Shown here: positions 38,796-47,285 of the stretch, one piece after another
How the letters are laid out: each line of letters begins with the position of its first letter
Position numbering within the stretch: the stretch's first letter is position 1
Origin: Bog-473 sp963828505
Lineage (GTDB): Bacteria; Actinomycetota; Acidimicrobiia; Acidimicrobiales; RAAP-2
Assembly (NCBI GenBank): GCA_963828505.1
Contig: CAWHFM010000019.1
Coordinates: forward strand, 74,532-138,531
Direction: 5' to 3'
Length of the DNA stretch: 64,000 nt
Program-made: the position numbers and the translations under genes
Notes under the pieces: model-generated
Seen by the model: only the letters and a program-made list of their open reading frames with translations
Databases searched by the model: none
Told to the model about the DNA's origin: nothing

Positions 38796-39418
38796 GCGAA
38801 CAGGGCTGGGAACGCCTCCCCTGCGGCCACGACAAGACCCGCCTGCTCGCCTTGGTCGCTGACCGTGCGGCAATCCCAGCTGAGAGCCACGAGGCGGAGT
38901 GCCCCTATTGCCAGGCTGCCCTCGCCGAACTGACTCTTTTGTGGAGCCCGGTCGCCGAGTGGAGCCGACGGCCTGTGTCTCTCCCAACCGGTCTCTTGCA
39001 CACGGTAATCATTCGCGTACGGCGCATCGCACAGTCGCCGCACCACGTCGTAGCGACCGCCTCAAAGGGTGCGACCACACTGACCTCGTGGGTGGTGGCA
39101 CTGTTGAGTGCCGAGGCCATCCGGCAGGTACCGGGGGTTGCCTCGGTTGGTCGAGCACAGGTGGAGCCCAGGTCGAGCGCGTCCGCGACGGTAAGACGAG
39201 GCGCCGACGCCATCGAAGTGTCCGAAGTAGGCAGTGCCGCTGTTTCTCTTGAGTTCTCGATCAGCACATACGCGGGGACCGATCTGGTCCATGTGGCCGA
39301 CGCCGTTCGCCAGCGCGTGATCAACGAACTGGCCCAGTCGGCCAGTCTCCACGTGGAAGACGTCGACGTGGTGGTCGATGACGTCCTTGACGGCGGTGAC
39401 CCCGGCACAGAAATTTGA
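38792..39418 (+). CDS. ZAS-motif protein with C-terminal Asp23/Gls24-like domain, probable anti-sigma
   Basis: 208 aa. At residues about 33-40 it has HEAECPYC, the Hx3Cx2C pattern of zinc-binding anti-sigma (ZAS) proteins. From about 100 on, the sequence follows the Asp23/Gls24 pattern: LLSAEAIRQVPGVASVGRAQ, then ISTYAGTDLVHVADAVRQRV, INELAQSASLHVEDVDVVVD. No membrane helix is seen. Coupling to the sigma gene and the ZAS motif support an anti-sigma role; the Asp23 part suggests that the signal is the state of the Asp23/AmaP envelope layer (inference). Confidence 0.75.
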   Translation: MSEQGWERLPCGHDKTRLLALVADRAAIPAESHEAECPYCQAALAELTLLWSPVAEWSRRPVSLPTGLLHTVIIRVRRIAQSPHHVVATASKGATTLTSWVVALLSAEAIRQVPGVASVGRAQVEPRSSASATVRRGADAIEVSEVGSAAVSLEFSISTYAGTDLVHVADAVRQRVINELAQSASLHVEDVDVVVDDVLDGGDPGTEI

Positions 39419-39567
39419 TATCCGCGGAACTTTCTTCTTTCCGATGGGTCAAATGGTCATACAAAGTCGCGAGCAAGCAGCGTTTGAGCGTCTTCTACTG
39501 GGGTAGGAGTTGCATAGCTCCCTCGCCGCCTGGCGACTGAGGCATTTCTCGAACTCGAGGAGGCACT

Positions 39568-39747
39568 GTGTCGCGTCCGCAGTACGTGTTTTTGATAGCA
39601 GTCCTACTCGTCTGGCTGGCTTGGGTCGCCGGATGGGTGGTGCTGGCCGCCATCGCAGCGGGGCTTATCGGGTGGCAGGCCGTCCGTCTCCTTGAGGGTG
39701 AACTCGACATGCGCGAGATATCCGAACGCTTCCGTACGAAGAACTGA
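39568..39747 (+). CDS. small membrane protein of the Asp23 cluster
   Basis: 59 aa from GTG 39568, behind a strong GAGGAGG site. Two closely spaced hydrophobic stretches (YVFLIAVLLVWLAWVAGWVV and LAAIAAGLIGWQAV) form a hairpin or one long helix, then a charged tail EGELDMREISERFRTKN. Comparable small membrane genes occur inside actinobacterial Asp23 clusters. Confidence 0.75.
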   Translation: MSRPQYVFLIAVLLVWLAWVAGWVVLAAIAAGLIGWQAVRLLEGELDMREISERFRTKN

Positions 39748-39858
39748 CCCAAAGCACCACCGCAGCCTCTCGACACGAAGAGTCTTTCGGGTCGCGAGAA
39801 ATCAGGAGTCGTCGAGAACGACGAGAGTCGTAACACGACCAGAAAGGAACAACATCCC

Positions 39859-40398
39859 ATGGCAGACAGCACGCCCAGCCCGGCAGCAACCGAGGAAACG
39901 CCCAGCTCTGGCTCTGGTGAGCAGAGTCATAGCTCGAAGCCGTCGGGTAAAACCGACAAGCGGCAAAGCCCGAGTGCGGGATCGGCTCTGGAGCGACACA
40001 GCAGCGGAGGAAGCTCCCTCAAGACCGAGCACGGCACCACGACAATCGCCAGTAGCGTCGTAGCCAAGATCGCCGGTTTGGCCACCCAGGAGATCCCTGG
40101 CGTCCACGCCATGGGCAAAAGTCTGTCGCGGACATTTGGCACCCTTCGGGCCAAGATGCCCGGGGCCACGCAGGCGGCTTCACAAGGAGTCTCAGTCGAG
40201 GTAGGCGAGCGCCAGGCCGCCGTCGACATCGACATCGTCGTGTACTACGGCAACAGCATCGTCGAGGTCGCCGAGGCGATTCGCGACAACGTGATCGAGC
40301 GCATCGAGACCATGACTAGCCTCGAGGTGGTTGAGGTGAACGTGAGCGTCGACGACCTCTACCTCGATGGCGCCGAGGACGAATCTCGGGTCGAATGA
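39859..40398 (+). CDS. Asp23/Gls24-family envelope stress protein
   Basis: 179 aa. A disordered N-terminus of about 55 Ser/Lys-rich residues leads into the Asp23 domain: TTTIASSVVAKIAGLATQEI, PGVHAMGK, VEVGERQAAVDIDIVVYYGN, SIVEVAEAIRDNVIERIETM, TSLEVVEVNVSVDDLYL. In Firmicutes Asp23 coats the inner membrane through the AmaP anchor, and an AmaP-type protein is encoded at 41,263. It overlaps the next gene by four bases. Confidence 0.9.
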   Translation: MADSTPSPAATEETPSSGSGEQSHSSKPSGKTDKRQSPSAGSALERHSSGGSSLKTEHGTTTIASSVVAKIAGLATQEIPGVHAMGKSLSRTFGTLRAKMPGATQAASQGVSVEVGERQAAVDIDIVVYYGNSIVEVAEAIRDNVIERIETMTSLEVVEVNVSVDDLYLDGAEDESRVE

Positions 40399-40724
40399 GC
40401 CCGGACGGGCCATCAGCCAGTCAATCGGTCGGATCGCGCAGCGATCTGGCGCGATCGATCGCGCAAACCGTCGACTCATTTCCGGGGGTGCGTCGCTCAA
40501 CTAGTCCTGCCTTCGGCACCTTGTTCCCAGGAGGCCGGGTTGCGGGTGTCGTGCTCGGAAACGGCATCGTGACCGTGCACATCGACGTATCCGACGAGAT
40601 GCTCGGCGAGTCGCTCCCCGCTATCGGACAGCGCATACAAAGGGCGGTCCTTCAAATCCTCGAGCACGCAGGAGACAGACGAGCCGTCGCCGTCTCCATC
40701 GATGACATTGTCTCCGAGACCTGA
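40395..40724 (+). CDS. Asp23-cluster protein (short Asp23-like)
   Basis: 109 aa from the ATG overlapping the previous stop. VDSFPGVRRSTSP, then VVLGNGIVTVHIDVSDEMLG, ESLPAIGQRIQRAVLQILEH, AVAVSIDDIV follow the strand-helix-helix-strand order of Asp23 domains in reduced form. No signal peptide or helix for membrane insertion. Probably a structural partner of the long Asp23 protein. Confidence 0.75.
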   Translation: MSPDGPSASQSVGSRSDLARSIAQTVDSFPGVRRSTSPAFGTLFPGGRVAGVVLGNGIVTVHIDVSDEMLGESLPAIGQRIQRAVLQILEHAGDRRAVAVSIDDIVSET

Positions 40725-40735
40725 AGGGTAGAGCA

Positions 40736-41263
40736 ATGCGGGTCTTCAATCGTCTCTTGATATTCGCCCTCGGAGTGGCCCTGGCCGGCCTCGGCTTTAT
40801 CGCCACCGTCGAGGCTGTATGGACGGGGCTGGGCTACCGACTCTTGTGGTTTCCAGGTCAGGCCTGGCTGCGCACGCTCCAGAGCACGGCGTGGTCGACT
40901 CGGTCGGTCGAGATCGGAGCGGCGATCGCTGCGTTCGTTGGAATGGTCCTTCTGGTCGCCGAGATCAGGCCCTGGCGCAAACGGCTGGTCCGCACCGGGG
41001 CTGACGGTGACAGCGTGTGGCTCTTGCACCGCCGCAGCACGGAACAGCTTTTGAGCCGTCGTGTGGCCCGACAAGTGGTCAGCGGCCCGATCAAGGCCCG
41101 TCTGAGCATCGGTGCGCAACGCTGGAAGCTCTCACTCCGCACTCACGTGGCAGCCTCCAATGCACCTGCGTTACGGGCGGCCGCCGAGGCCGAGCTAGCT
41201 CGCCTAGGCGCCCCCGCCCGCTCGAAGGTGTTCGTTCACACCACAAGAAACAAAGGTTTCTGA
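40736..41263 (+). CDS. DUF6286-type membrane protein of the Asp23 cluster
   Basis: 175 aa. Helix 1 is LLIFALGVALAGLGFIATVE, helix 2 AAIAAFVGMVLLVAEI; between them is an extracytoplasmic loop of about 45 residues with conserved Trps (WTGLGYRLLWFPGQAW). The C-terminal 75 residues are soluble and basic. This architecture is typical for DUF6286 proteins next to Asp23 genes in actinobacteria. The stop overlaps the start of the AmaP-like gene (TGATG). Confidence 0.8.
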   Translation: MRVFNRLLIFALGVALAGLGFIATVEAVWTGLGYRLLWFPGQAWLRTLQSTAWSTRSVEIGAAIAAFVGMVLLVAEIRPWRKRLVRTGADGDSVWLLHRRSTEQLLSRRVARQVVSGPIKARLSIGAQRWKLSLRTHVAASNAPALRAAAEAELARLGAPARSKVFVHTTRNKGF

Positions 41264-41847
41264 TGAGCGACCGGGTAAATCGGGCACTCGCTTCGCTGTT
41301 AGGTGCGCTGCTGCTCGTTGGGGGGACGCTCGCGCTGTTGATGGGTGTTGGTGTGTTCGGCGATCGACGGAGTCAGCAGGCAATCTTCGACTCGACCATG
41401 CTCCACTGGTGGAACAACGGTCGCACATGGTCCTTTGTCGTACTTGGTGCCGCCGGGTTGATCGTCTTTGTCGTGGGCGTGTTCCTAGCCACCCGGGAGT
41501 GGCGCCGCAACGATGGCCGTTCGAGGACAGATACGATTCTCTTTCCATCAGGCGAGGGTGCCCGTGGTCGGACAACACTGCGTACGCCGGCTTTGAGCCA
41601 TAGCCTCGAATCCGAACTTTCCTCGACCGCGCAGGTCGGCAAGTCCCTCGTCGGCCTTTTTGGCCGCGCCCCCGATGTCGAGATGCGCTCGGTCCTCGAG
41701 GTCAGCGACGATGCCGAAATTTCCGAGCTCTCGCGCGCGGTGGACGACGTTCTGGGCCGAATGGAGAGCACCGTCGGCTTTCGGCCCGATCCGGTGCAGG
41801 TCACTCTGCGGTTTCGTGGCGGGAGTGCGCCACGTGTCCTCGAGTGA
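41263..41847 (+). CDS. amaP: AmaP-like membrane anchor for Asp23
   Basis: 194 aa from ATG 41263, overlapping the previous stop by one base. Helix 1 is SLLGALLLVGGTLALLMGVG; helix 2 is WSFVVLGAAGLIVFVVGVFL. An arginine-rich juxtamembrane stretch and a C-terminal soluble domain (EMRSVLEVSDDAEISELSRA) follow. AmaP anchors Asp23 at the inner membrane face. It closes the cluster that began with the sigma factor. Confidence 0.8.
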   Translation: MSDRVNRALASLLGALLLVGGTLALLMGVGVFGDRRSQQAIFDSTMLHWWNNGRTWSFVVLGAAGLIVFVVGVFLATREWRRNDGRSRTDTILFPSGEGARGRTTLRTPALSHSLESELSSTAQVGKSLVGLFGRAPDVEMRSVLEVSDDAEISELSRAVDDVLGRMESTVGFRPDPVQVTLRFRGGSAPRVLE

Positions 41848-42148
41848 TGCACTGGCGCGGGGGACGTCGACGCTTCCGGGCTTTGGAAGACGAGTTGGTC
41901 GTGCTAACACGGTCCCAGGTATGCATGGCTTCACTCTTGATTCCAAGCAACGTTCACGTTTGCGATGTCATCGCTAACGGTACTAGGTGTAAATCGACCT
42001 CTCGGGGGAATCAATCGAGAGGCTTCGGGTATCGAAGTCGATTGCAACACATCACGTTACGTCGGGGTCTGGAAGACGTAGATCCAGATCGCAATTTTCT
42101 CTAGAGGCGAGAACCAACTCACGATTCGGTTCGGAAAAGAGGAGTCTA
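41848..42148. promoter_or_regulatory. 301-bp leader upstream of the secreted propeller gene
   Basis: No gene is supported here. An AAGAGGAG ribosome binding site directly precedes the ATG at 42149. No clear -35/-10 pair could be picked. Confidence 0.4.
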
Positions 42149-44200
42149 ATGTCGAATGCAGCTCGAACCTGGCGAGCCGGCGCTTGCGCAACTGTGATCA
42201 TGGCGGCGGTCTTGGTCGGATCGAGTGGCGCGAGCGTGGCGTCCGCCGGCTCGGGTGCCGAAGGTCTCGGACTCTTCTCCGGCCATCACTGGGTGGGAGC
42301 GGTCTCAGGAGCGTCGGCTCTTGCCCTAGCTCCCAACACGCCCGGGTTGCAGGTCGTCGCTTCGGGCATCAATCAACCCCACGGCCTGACCGTCGGACCC
42401 GACGGGAACCTGTACGTGGCCGCGGCCGGCGATGGGGTCATCGGCGCCGCTTGCGTGACGGGTACTGAGCCCGCCTGTGCCAACAACTCAGGCACGATCG
42501 ACCGGGTCACGCCCCAAGGCGCGGTGACTCCCGTCGTCACCGGACTGCCTTCGGTAGGGAGTCCTCCGGGCGGGTCGGCCAGTGGCGGCGTAGCCGATGT
42601 CCAGGTCATCAACGGCAAGATCTACGGCATTATCCAGAACCAAAACATCGATGAGACCACCGGCCAGCAGACCTACGGCCCGGCGGGTGCCCTACTCGGG
42701 GACCTGGTCAGCGCCCCCTTGGGCGGCGGGACGGCCACCTCGGTGGCCAGCTTCGGCCCCTACGAGGCCGCCAACAATCCCGACCACGGCGCCGGCTCCG
42801 GCGGTCCGGGTGACCCCGCCATCGATAGCGATCCCTACGGCGTGGTGGCCTACAACGGTGGGTTCGCCGTCGCCGATGCCGCCGCGAACGACGTGCTGTT
42901 CGTCAACTCGGCGGGGCAGATCTCCACGCTGGCCGTCCTCCCCCTGATCTCCGAGCCGACGTCCGGAGGGCCGGTGATGGCCCAGCCGGTCCCGACCTCC
43001 TTGGCTGTCGGGCCCGACGGGGCGCTCTACGTCGGTGAGCTGGGCGGGGTCGGCGGATCAGGCACCGGCAACGATGTCGGGGACGTCAACGTGTACCGCA
43101 TCGCCCCAGGCGGAACGCCCACGGTTTACGCCAGTGGCCTCACCATGATCGGGAGCATCGCCTTCGACCAGGCCGGTCGGCTGCTGGTCATGGAGATCGA
43201 CACGGCCGGCCTCCTCGACCCGAGCTCGGGCTTTCCGGCGTCGGGAGCGATCATCAGGATCAACGCGGACGGCAGCCGCACCACGCTGGCCAGCGCCGGC
43301 CTCGAGTTCCCGCTCGGCATCACCGTGGCTAGGGACGGCTCGGTGTACGCGTCCAACGTCGGAATCATCCCGGCCAGCGGGCCCGCCCCGGGCATCAGCG
43401 GCCAAATCGTGCGGGTTTCCGATCCGAGCCCGGCCGGCCAGCTGGGCGCCAATCTCGGCGGTTATCGCCTGGCGGCCGCAGACGGTGGCGTCTTCACCTA
43501 CGGCGCCTTCGGCTTCTACGGGTCGATGGGGGGCACGCGCCTCAACGAACCCGTAGTGGGCATCGCCTCAAACCCGGTCGGTCCCGGATACTGGCTGGTC
43601 GCCTCCGACGGTGGTGTCTTTAGCTTCGGAACCTCGAACTTCTACGGGTCGATGGGAGGAACTCGCCTCAACCAACCAATCGTCGGCATAACGCCAACAC
43701 CCGACGGCCGGGGCTACTGGCTCGTCGCCGCAGACGGCGGGGTCTTCAGCTTTGGTGACGCCACGTTCTACGGCTCGACCGGAGGCATCCACCTCAACAA
43801 GCCCATTGTCGGGATGTCTGCCTCCCCGAGCGGGGGTGGCTACGCGCTCTTCGCCTCCGACGGGGGCGTGTTCAATTTCGGCGACTCCACCTTCCACGGC
43901 TCACATGCGGCAAGCCCCCTAAACGCTGCCATCGTGGGCGGGGCGACCACTTCTACAGGGGGTGGCTACGACCTGTTCGCCGCAGACGGAGGCGTGTTCA
44001 CGTATGGGGATGCCGGGTTCTTCGGTTCGATGGGCGGCGTCCATCTGAACCAGCCTGTGGTCGGAGGTCAGATCACCCCGGACAACAACGGTTATCTTCT
44101 GGCGGCAGCCGATGGCGGGATCTTCACCTTCGGCAATGCTCAGTTCGAGGGCTCAGCGGGAAGTGTCAAGCTCAATAAGCCGGTGGTTGGAATCGGATAG
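42149..44200 (+). CDS. secreted ScyD/ScyE-family beta-propeller with C-terminal GGVF repeats
   Basis: 683 aa. A signal peptide covers residues 1-34 (CATVIMAAVLVGSSGASVAS). Residues about 55-430 match the ScyD/ScyE family (GINQPHGLTVGPDGNLYVAA, SVASFGPYEAANNPDHGAG, DPYGVVAYNGGFAVADAAAN). The last 240 residues are six repeats of about 45 residues with the core YWLVASDGGVFSFG then FYGSMGGTRLNQPIVGI, common in Acidimicrobiia exoproteins. Probably an extracellular propeller with a repeat domain for wall or polymer contact; substrate unknown. Confidence 0.85.
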   Translation: MSNAARTWRAGACATVIMAAVLVGSSGASVASAGSGAEGLGLFSGHHWVGAVSGASALALAPNTPGLQVVASGINQPHGLTVGPDGNLYVAAAGDGVIGAACVTGTEPACANNSGTIDRVTPQGAVTPVVTGLPSVGSPPGGSASGGVADVQVINGKIYGIIQNQNIDETTGQQTYGPAGALLGDLVSAPLGGGTATSVASFGPYEAANNPDHGAGSGGPGDPAIDSDPYGVVAYNGGFAVADAAANDVLFVNSAGQISTLAVLPLISEPTSGGPVMAQPVPTSLAVGPDGALYVGELGGVGGSGTGNDVGDVNVYRIAPGGTPTVYASGLTMIGSIAFDQAGRLLVMEIDTAGLLDPSSGFPASGAIIRINADGSRTTLASAGLEFPLGITVARDGSVYASNVGIIPASGPAPGISGQIVRVSDPSPAGQLGANLGGYRLAAADGGVFTYGAFGFYGSMGGTRLNEPVVGIASNPVGPGYWLVASDGGVFSFGTSNFYGSMGGTRLNQPIVGITPTPDGRGYWLVAADGGVFSFGDATFYGSTGGIHLNKPIVGMSASPSGGGYALFASDGGVFNFGDSTFHGSHAASPLNAAIVGGATTSTGGGYDLFAADGGVFTYGDAGFFGSMGGVHLNQPVVGGQITPDNNGYLLAAADGGIFTFGNAQFEGSAGSVKLNKPVVGIG

Positions 44201-44556
44201 AACTTTCTTGGTCCCCCGAACTCTGGATCTTGTGACGAGTTTCGTGAAGCGTGACAAATCAACAGCGAGAAGGATGACGTACCATCCCAGCTGGATCAAT
44301 GATCTAACGGCGCCAGTCATCGGCGAACGCTGGTCCTTCTGCGAGAGGATTAGAACTTCCGAACCTCTCAACTCGCGCCCTCCCGGGGGAGGGCCGGGGG
44401 GGGGGCTTAACCCCCTCCCGCTAATGATCTGAGTCAATCATTCGTAGCCAGGACATTTCGGTGGTGGTTCGGCGCGTTTGTCCCATTGTCAGCGACCATG
44501 GGAGCTCCTCAACCCCTAGATGGCAATGACTGCGGCGTCGTGTTCCATTCGATTGC
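44201..44556. other. 356-bp gap with a G10 run and GC-rich palindromes
   Basis: CCCTCCC-GG-GGGAGGG at 44378-44393 is followed by ten G at 44396-44405 and CCCCCTCCC. The segment could act as a terminator for the propeller gene or form a G-quadruplex. The rest has no supported gene. Confidence 0.5.
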
Positions 44557-44960
44557 TCAGCGAGAGGGTTGTGAACGCGCGGAAACCGCCGCCGCGAGTG
44601 TCTCGTCTGGCCGCGGCAGCTCGGCGAAGCTGGCACAGATCCGGTGGTAGCCGTCCGCGATGGTGAGCAACGCGCCGTCGTGGAGGTCGCCTCGAAGGCA
44701 CAGAACCGGAAAGAGCGGCTTGCCCGCTTAAGGCCCTTCAGGTTGCGGGCGACGCTTCGGGTCTTCGGCTGGCGAGTCGGCGAGGCCGCTGGCTCGGAGC
44801 AGATCCTTGGCATGACGAGAGACCATGGCGCCATTGCGCAATCGCACCGCGGCCAGCTGGGCTGTCTGTGTGGGCAGGAGGAGGCTGAGATAGTTCGCGG
44901 GCGCCTCGTAGTCGGCGGGTTCAGGGGTTTAAGGCCCAGTTTGGGTTTCGAACCCTGGGC
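44557..44960 (-). pseudogene. ParB-like (TIADGYHR-motif) protein, frameshifted
   Basis: The upstream frame reads PEPADYEAPANYLSLLLPTQ, AVRLRNGAMVSRHAKDLLRA, SGLA; the downstream frame reads AGKPLFPVLCLRGDLHDGAL, LTIADGYHRICASFAEL. Together they form a common actinobacterial protein in which the IADGYHR block resembles the ParB/Srx nuclease fold. A frameshift near 44,740 separates them. Confidence 0.65.
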
Positions 44961-44970
44961 ATCGGGCCAG

Positions 44971-45195
44971 CTACGTTTTCTTCGCCGCGGCGCGGCCCCC
45001 CTTGCGCCCGGCGGACTTGTGCTGAGCGGTGGTCCCACCTTGCTTGGCGTTGCCCCCAGAACCGGATTTCTTCCCGCCCTTCTTGGACGCGTCAGGGGAA
45101 TTGGCGATCTTCGCGGCTCGCTGCTTGGACATCCCCTTGTCCTTGAGGGCTTCGTACTGCTTCTCATTCTTGACGTTGGCTCGGGTGCCCGGCAC
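44971..45195 (-). CDS. small Lys/Gly-rich protein (DUF7218-like)
   Basis: 74 aa from the GTG at 45195 behind an AGAGGAG site. The N-terminal helix VKNEKQYEALKDKGMSKQRA, AKIANSP is a conserved block in small actinobacterial stress-type proteins; the tail is Lys/Gly-rich (KKGGKKSGSGGNAKQGGTTA). Similar peptides lie near catalases and ferritin-like genes. Function unknown. Confidence 0.7.
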   Translation of the reverse strand: MPGTRANVKNEKQYEALKDKGMSKQRAAKIANSPDASKKGGKKSGSGGNAKQGGTTAQHKSAGRKGGRAAAKKT

Positions 45196-45236
45196 GGTGT
45201 GCTCCTCTCTTGATGGATCAGCTTCCGAATGGTGAG

Positions 45237-45836
45237 TCAGGTCATGTCTTGGCGTGCCTGCTTGGCCCGGGCAGCGCCGATGGCCGTCTTGACCTCTTTC
45301 TGCTCTTCGGGAGGCGGGAGCACGGCGGGCAGACCCAGTCCTTCGATCCACAGCTCTCTCGCCCAACCGCTGTTGTGGTAGAGGTGCTTGTCCTCTTGTT
45401 CTTCGACTTCATTGTGGGCGGCCCGCAGCACTGTGGCAGCGTCGCCAGTCAGGCGCTTGACGACCTCGCCAATGAGCTCCCAGTTGAGGTGGTCCTTGGT
45501 CTCGGCCAGGGTCACACACTCGGCGGCCACCACCTGGGCTTGCTCGGCCGTCCCGCCTCGTTGCGCGAGGGCGATGGTCTTCACCAGCGACTCACCCGTG
45601 TGGCGGACGACCTGGCGCCCAGGAGTCTCCTGCTCGGGATCGAGCCCGAAGGCTCGCAGTGATTCTTCGACCAGCTCGACGTGGTGACGGGTCTGGTCGA
45701 GGTAGTGCTCCCACTCATCTCGAAGATCGCCGTTGCGCGCGCAGGCCAGTGCAGCCTCGTAGACCTGGACACCTCCGAGCTCGGTCTCGTAGGCCTGGAA
45801 CAGCAGATCGTGTACTTGTTCTTCGTCGACGGGCAT
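45237..45836 (-). CDS. ferritin-like domain protein
   Basis: 199 aa from ATG 45836. Four long helices carry Glu/His patterns typical of a ferritin-like bundle: YETELGGVQVYEAALACARN, DEWEHYLDQTRHHVELVEES, AQVVAAECVTLAETKDHLNW, AHNEVEEQEDKHLYHNSGWA. Likely binds iron or another metal. A broken paralogue lies just after katE at 37,648. Confidence 0.8.
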   Translation of the reverse strand: MPVDEEQVHDLLFQAYETELGGVQVYEAALACARNGDLRDEWEHYLDQTRHHVELVEESLRAFGLDPEQETPGRQVVRHTGESLVKTIALAQRGGTAEQAQVVAAECVTLAETKDHLNWELIGEVVKRLTGDAATVLRAAHNEVEEQEDKHLYHNSGWARELWIEGLGLPAVLPPPEEQKEVKTAIGAARAKQARQDMT

Positions 45837-45980
45837 CCGGGTCTCCTCTCTTCTGCGATGGTCACTCTTCGATGTGACGAAGGGATACCCAGGTCTGAGG
45901 CGACTCACACAGGGGTCGTATCGCAGGCCGGAAAGGCCGACAGCGGTGCTTCAGCCGCGTCGAATAGGTACAGCGCTCGC

Positions 45981-46292
45981 ATGTCCTGTCGCACCGCTCG
46001 CCTCGTCGAGCAGGGCAAACAGCCGGCCTTCGAAGATGTCGATCCCCCAGACCCGCCGGCCGACGAGGTGGTCGTCGACATGGCCTACGGAGGCAGTTGG
46101 TCTCGTCCGGGGCAGTGGACTGGGCACTGGCGCGAAGGGCTTTGGGCCACCAGACGGTCGTGCCGACTGACGCGCTCAGCCGGCTCGAGACATGGTGGAC
46201 AGGACGCTCACGCTCGAAGAGGTCAAAGACGCCTTCGAACTGTTGAGAAGCACTCGGTGCAGGGACAGCTCTTGCTCGGCCTACGCCACTGA
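45981..46292 (+). pseudogene. zinc-type alcohol dehydrogenase-like remnant
   Basis: ARLVEQGKQPAFEDVDPPDP, PADEVVVDMAYGG resembles the first strands of MDR-type alcohol dehydrogenases, and, in another frame at about 46,192, VDRTLTLEEVKDAFELLRS resembles their C-terminal segment. The catalytic and NAD-binding parts between are missing. Confidence 0.55.
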
Positions 46293-46339
46293 GCGCGGTC
46301 CGATTTCCTATCAGACTTGTCTTTTGGATTCGCCCGCCC

Positions 46340-46582
46340 GTGAAGCTTCTTTGGGACGGGATGTCGATTCAGGATCCTCGCTTCGGGTATCTCTCGTATG
46401 TACGGATTGCATTCGATGGAGGCGACATGCCGTTCCCCGAGGACCAGAAATTCGGTCGCAGGGCCGCTGAAGGCCAGGAACTTGTCGATACTTTCAATGA
46501 AGAAGGCGTCGCAGCGGAATATCTACCTGACGAGCCGGCGCGAAAGGAACCGCGCGCTGGTCGCAAGGCTGAGAGGTCCTGA
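46340..46582 (+). CDS. hypothetical 80-aa protein
   Basis: Starts MKLLWDGMSIQDPRFGYLSY and ends in a basic Arg/Glu-rich tail. No signal peptide, no helix for the membrane, no recognised motif. Codon use fits the surroundings but expression is unproven. Confidence 0.35.
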   Translation: MKLLWDGMSIQDPRFGYLSYVRIAFDGGDMPFPEDQKFGRRAAEGQELVDTFNEEGVAAEYLPDEPARKEPRAGRKAERS

Positions 46583-46591
46583 GATCCAGCA

Positions 46592-47224
46592 ATGTCAGGC
46601 GAGCCTCACGGAATGATTCGTCGGCATCTCCAGAGTCGGAGTGTGCTCAAGCGCCGAGCGCGGTCTTTTTTCTTGTTCGTCGCACTCCCGGCCTGGCTCG
46701 GCCCCGGTCTGCTGGACTGGTGGTGTCATCGACGCACGCATATCGAACAACCCGGCAACGGTGGCACGAAAGAATCCCTCGTTCACGCGGCGATGTTTGC
46801 CGAGGCTGGTATTCCCCTGTTGCTTGCGGCTGCTCTTGAGATGAATCCGCTGGTTATCACGCTCATGACGAGTGCGGCAGCAGTCCACGAAGCAACTGCG
46901 ATGCTCGACGTTCGAATCGCCTTCGAGAGCGATCGTCACGTCAGCCAGTTCGAACAGCACGTTCACAGCTTCTTGGAGGTAATGCCGTTTTGGATCGTCC
47001 CGCTTATGGTTCTGCTCCACGAGCCCGCGACGAAAAGGTGGTCTCTGACCCGGCGCCCCTCGGCACTGTCCAAGGGTGACGTCGCCCTCATCGTCGGCGG
47101 CGTGGCCCTCCTCGGAGCGCTGCCCTACGGCGAAGAACTCGTTCGATGTCTGCGGCGATCCCGAGACGAGCATGGGGCGCAGAGTCAGCCCGAAATGGAC
47201 TCAGCAATTGTCTCTCGACGATGA
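46592..47224 (+). CDS. polytopic membrane protein with conserved His pattern
   Basis: 210 aa with four or five hydrophobic helices (FFLFVALPAWLGPGLLDWW, AEAGIPLLLAAALEMNPLVI, VMPFWIVPLMVLLH, VALIVGGVALLGALP). Histidine/acid clusters WCHRRTHIE, ESLVHAAMFAE, VHEATAMLDV and QFEQHVHSFLEV recur in homologous proteins and could hold a di-metal site, as in membrane desaturases or hydroxylases. No specific family assigned. An ATG at 46613 is an alternative start. Confidence 0.65.
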   Translation: MSGEPHGMIRRHLQSRSVLKRRARSFFLFVALPAWLGPGLLDWWCHRRTHIEQPGNGGTKESLVHAAMFAEAGIPLLLAAALEMNPLVITLMTSAAAVHEATAMLDVRIAFESDRHVSQFEQHVHSFLEVMPFWIVPLMVLLHEPATKRWSLTRRPSALSKGDVALIVGGVALLGALPYGEELVRCLRRSRDEHGAQSQPEMDSAIVSRR

Positions 47225-47285
47225 CACCCAGGTCCGCTTAGAGGACCGTACGCTTTCGCAACTCGTTGAGACTGCAGGAGGAACA

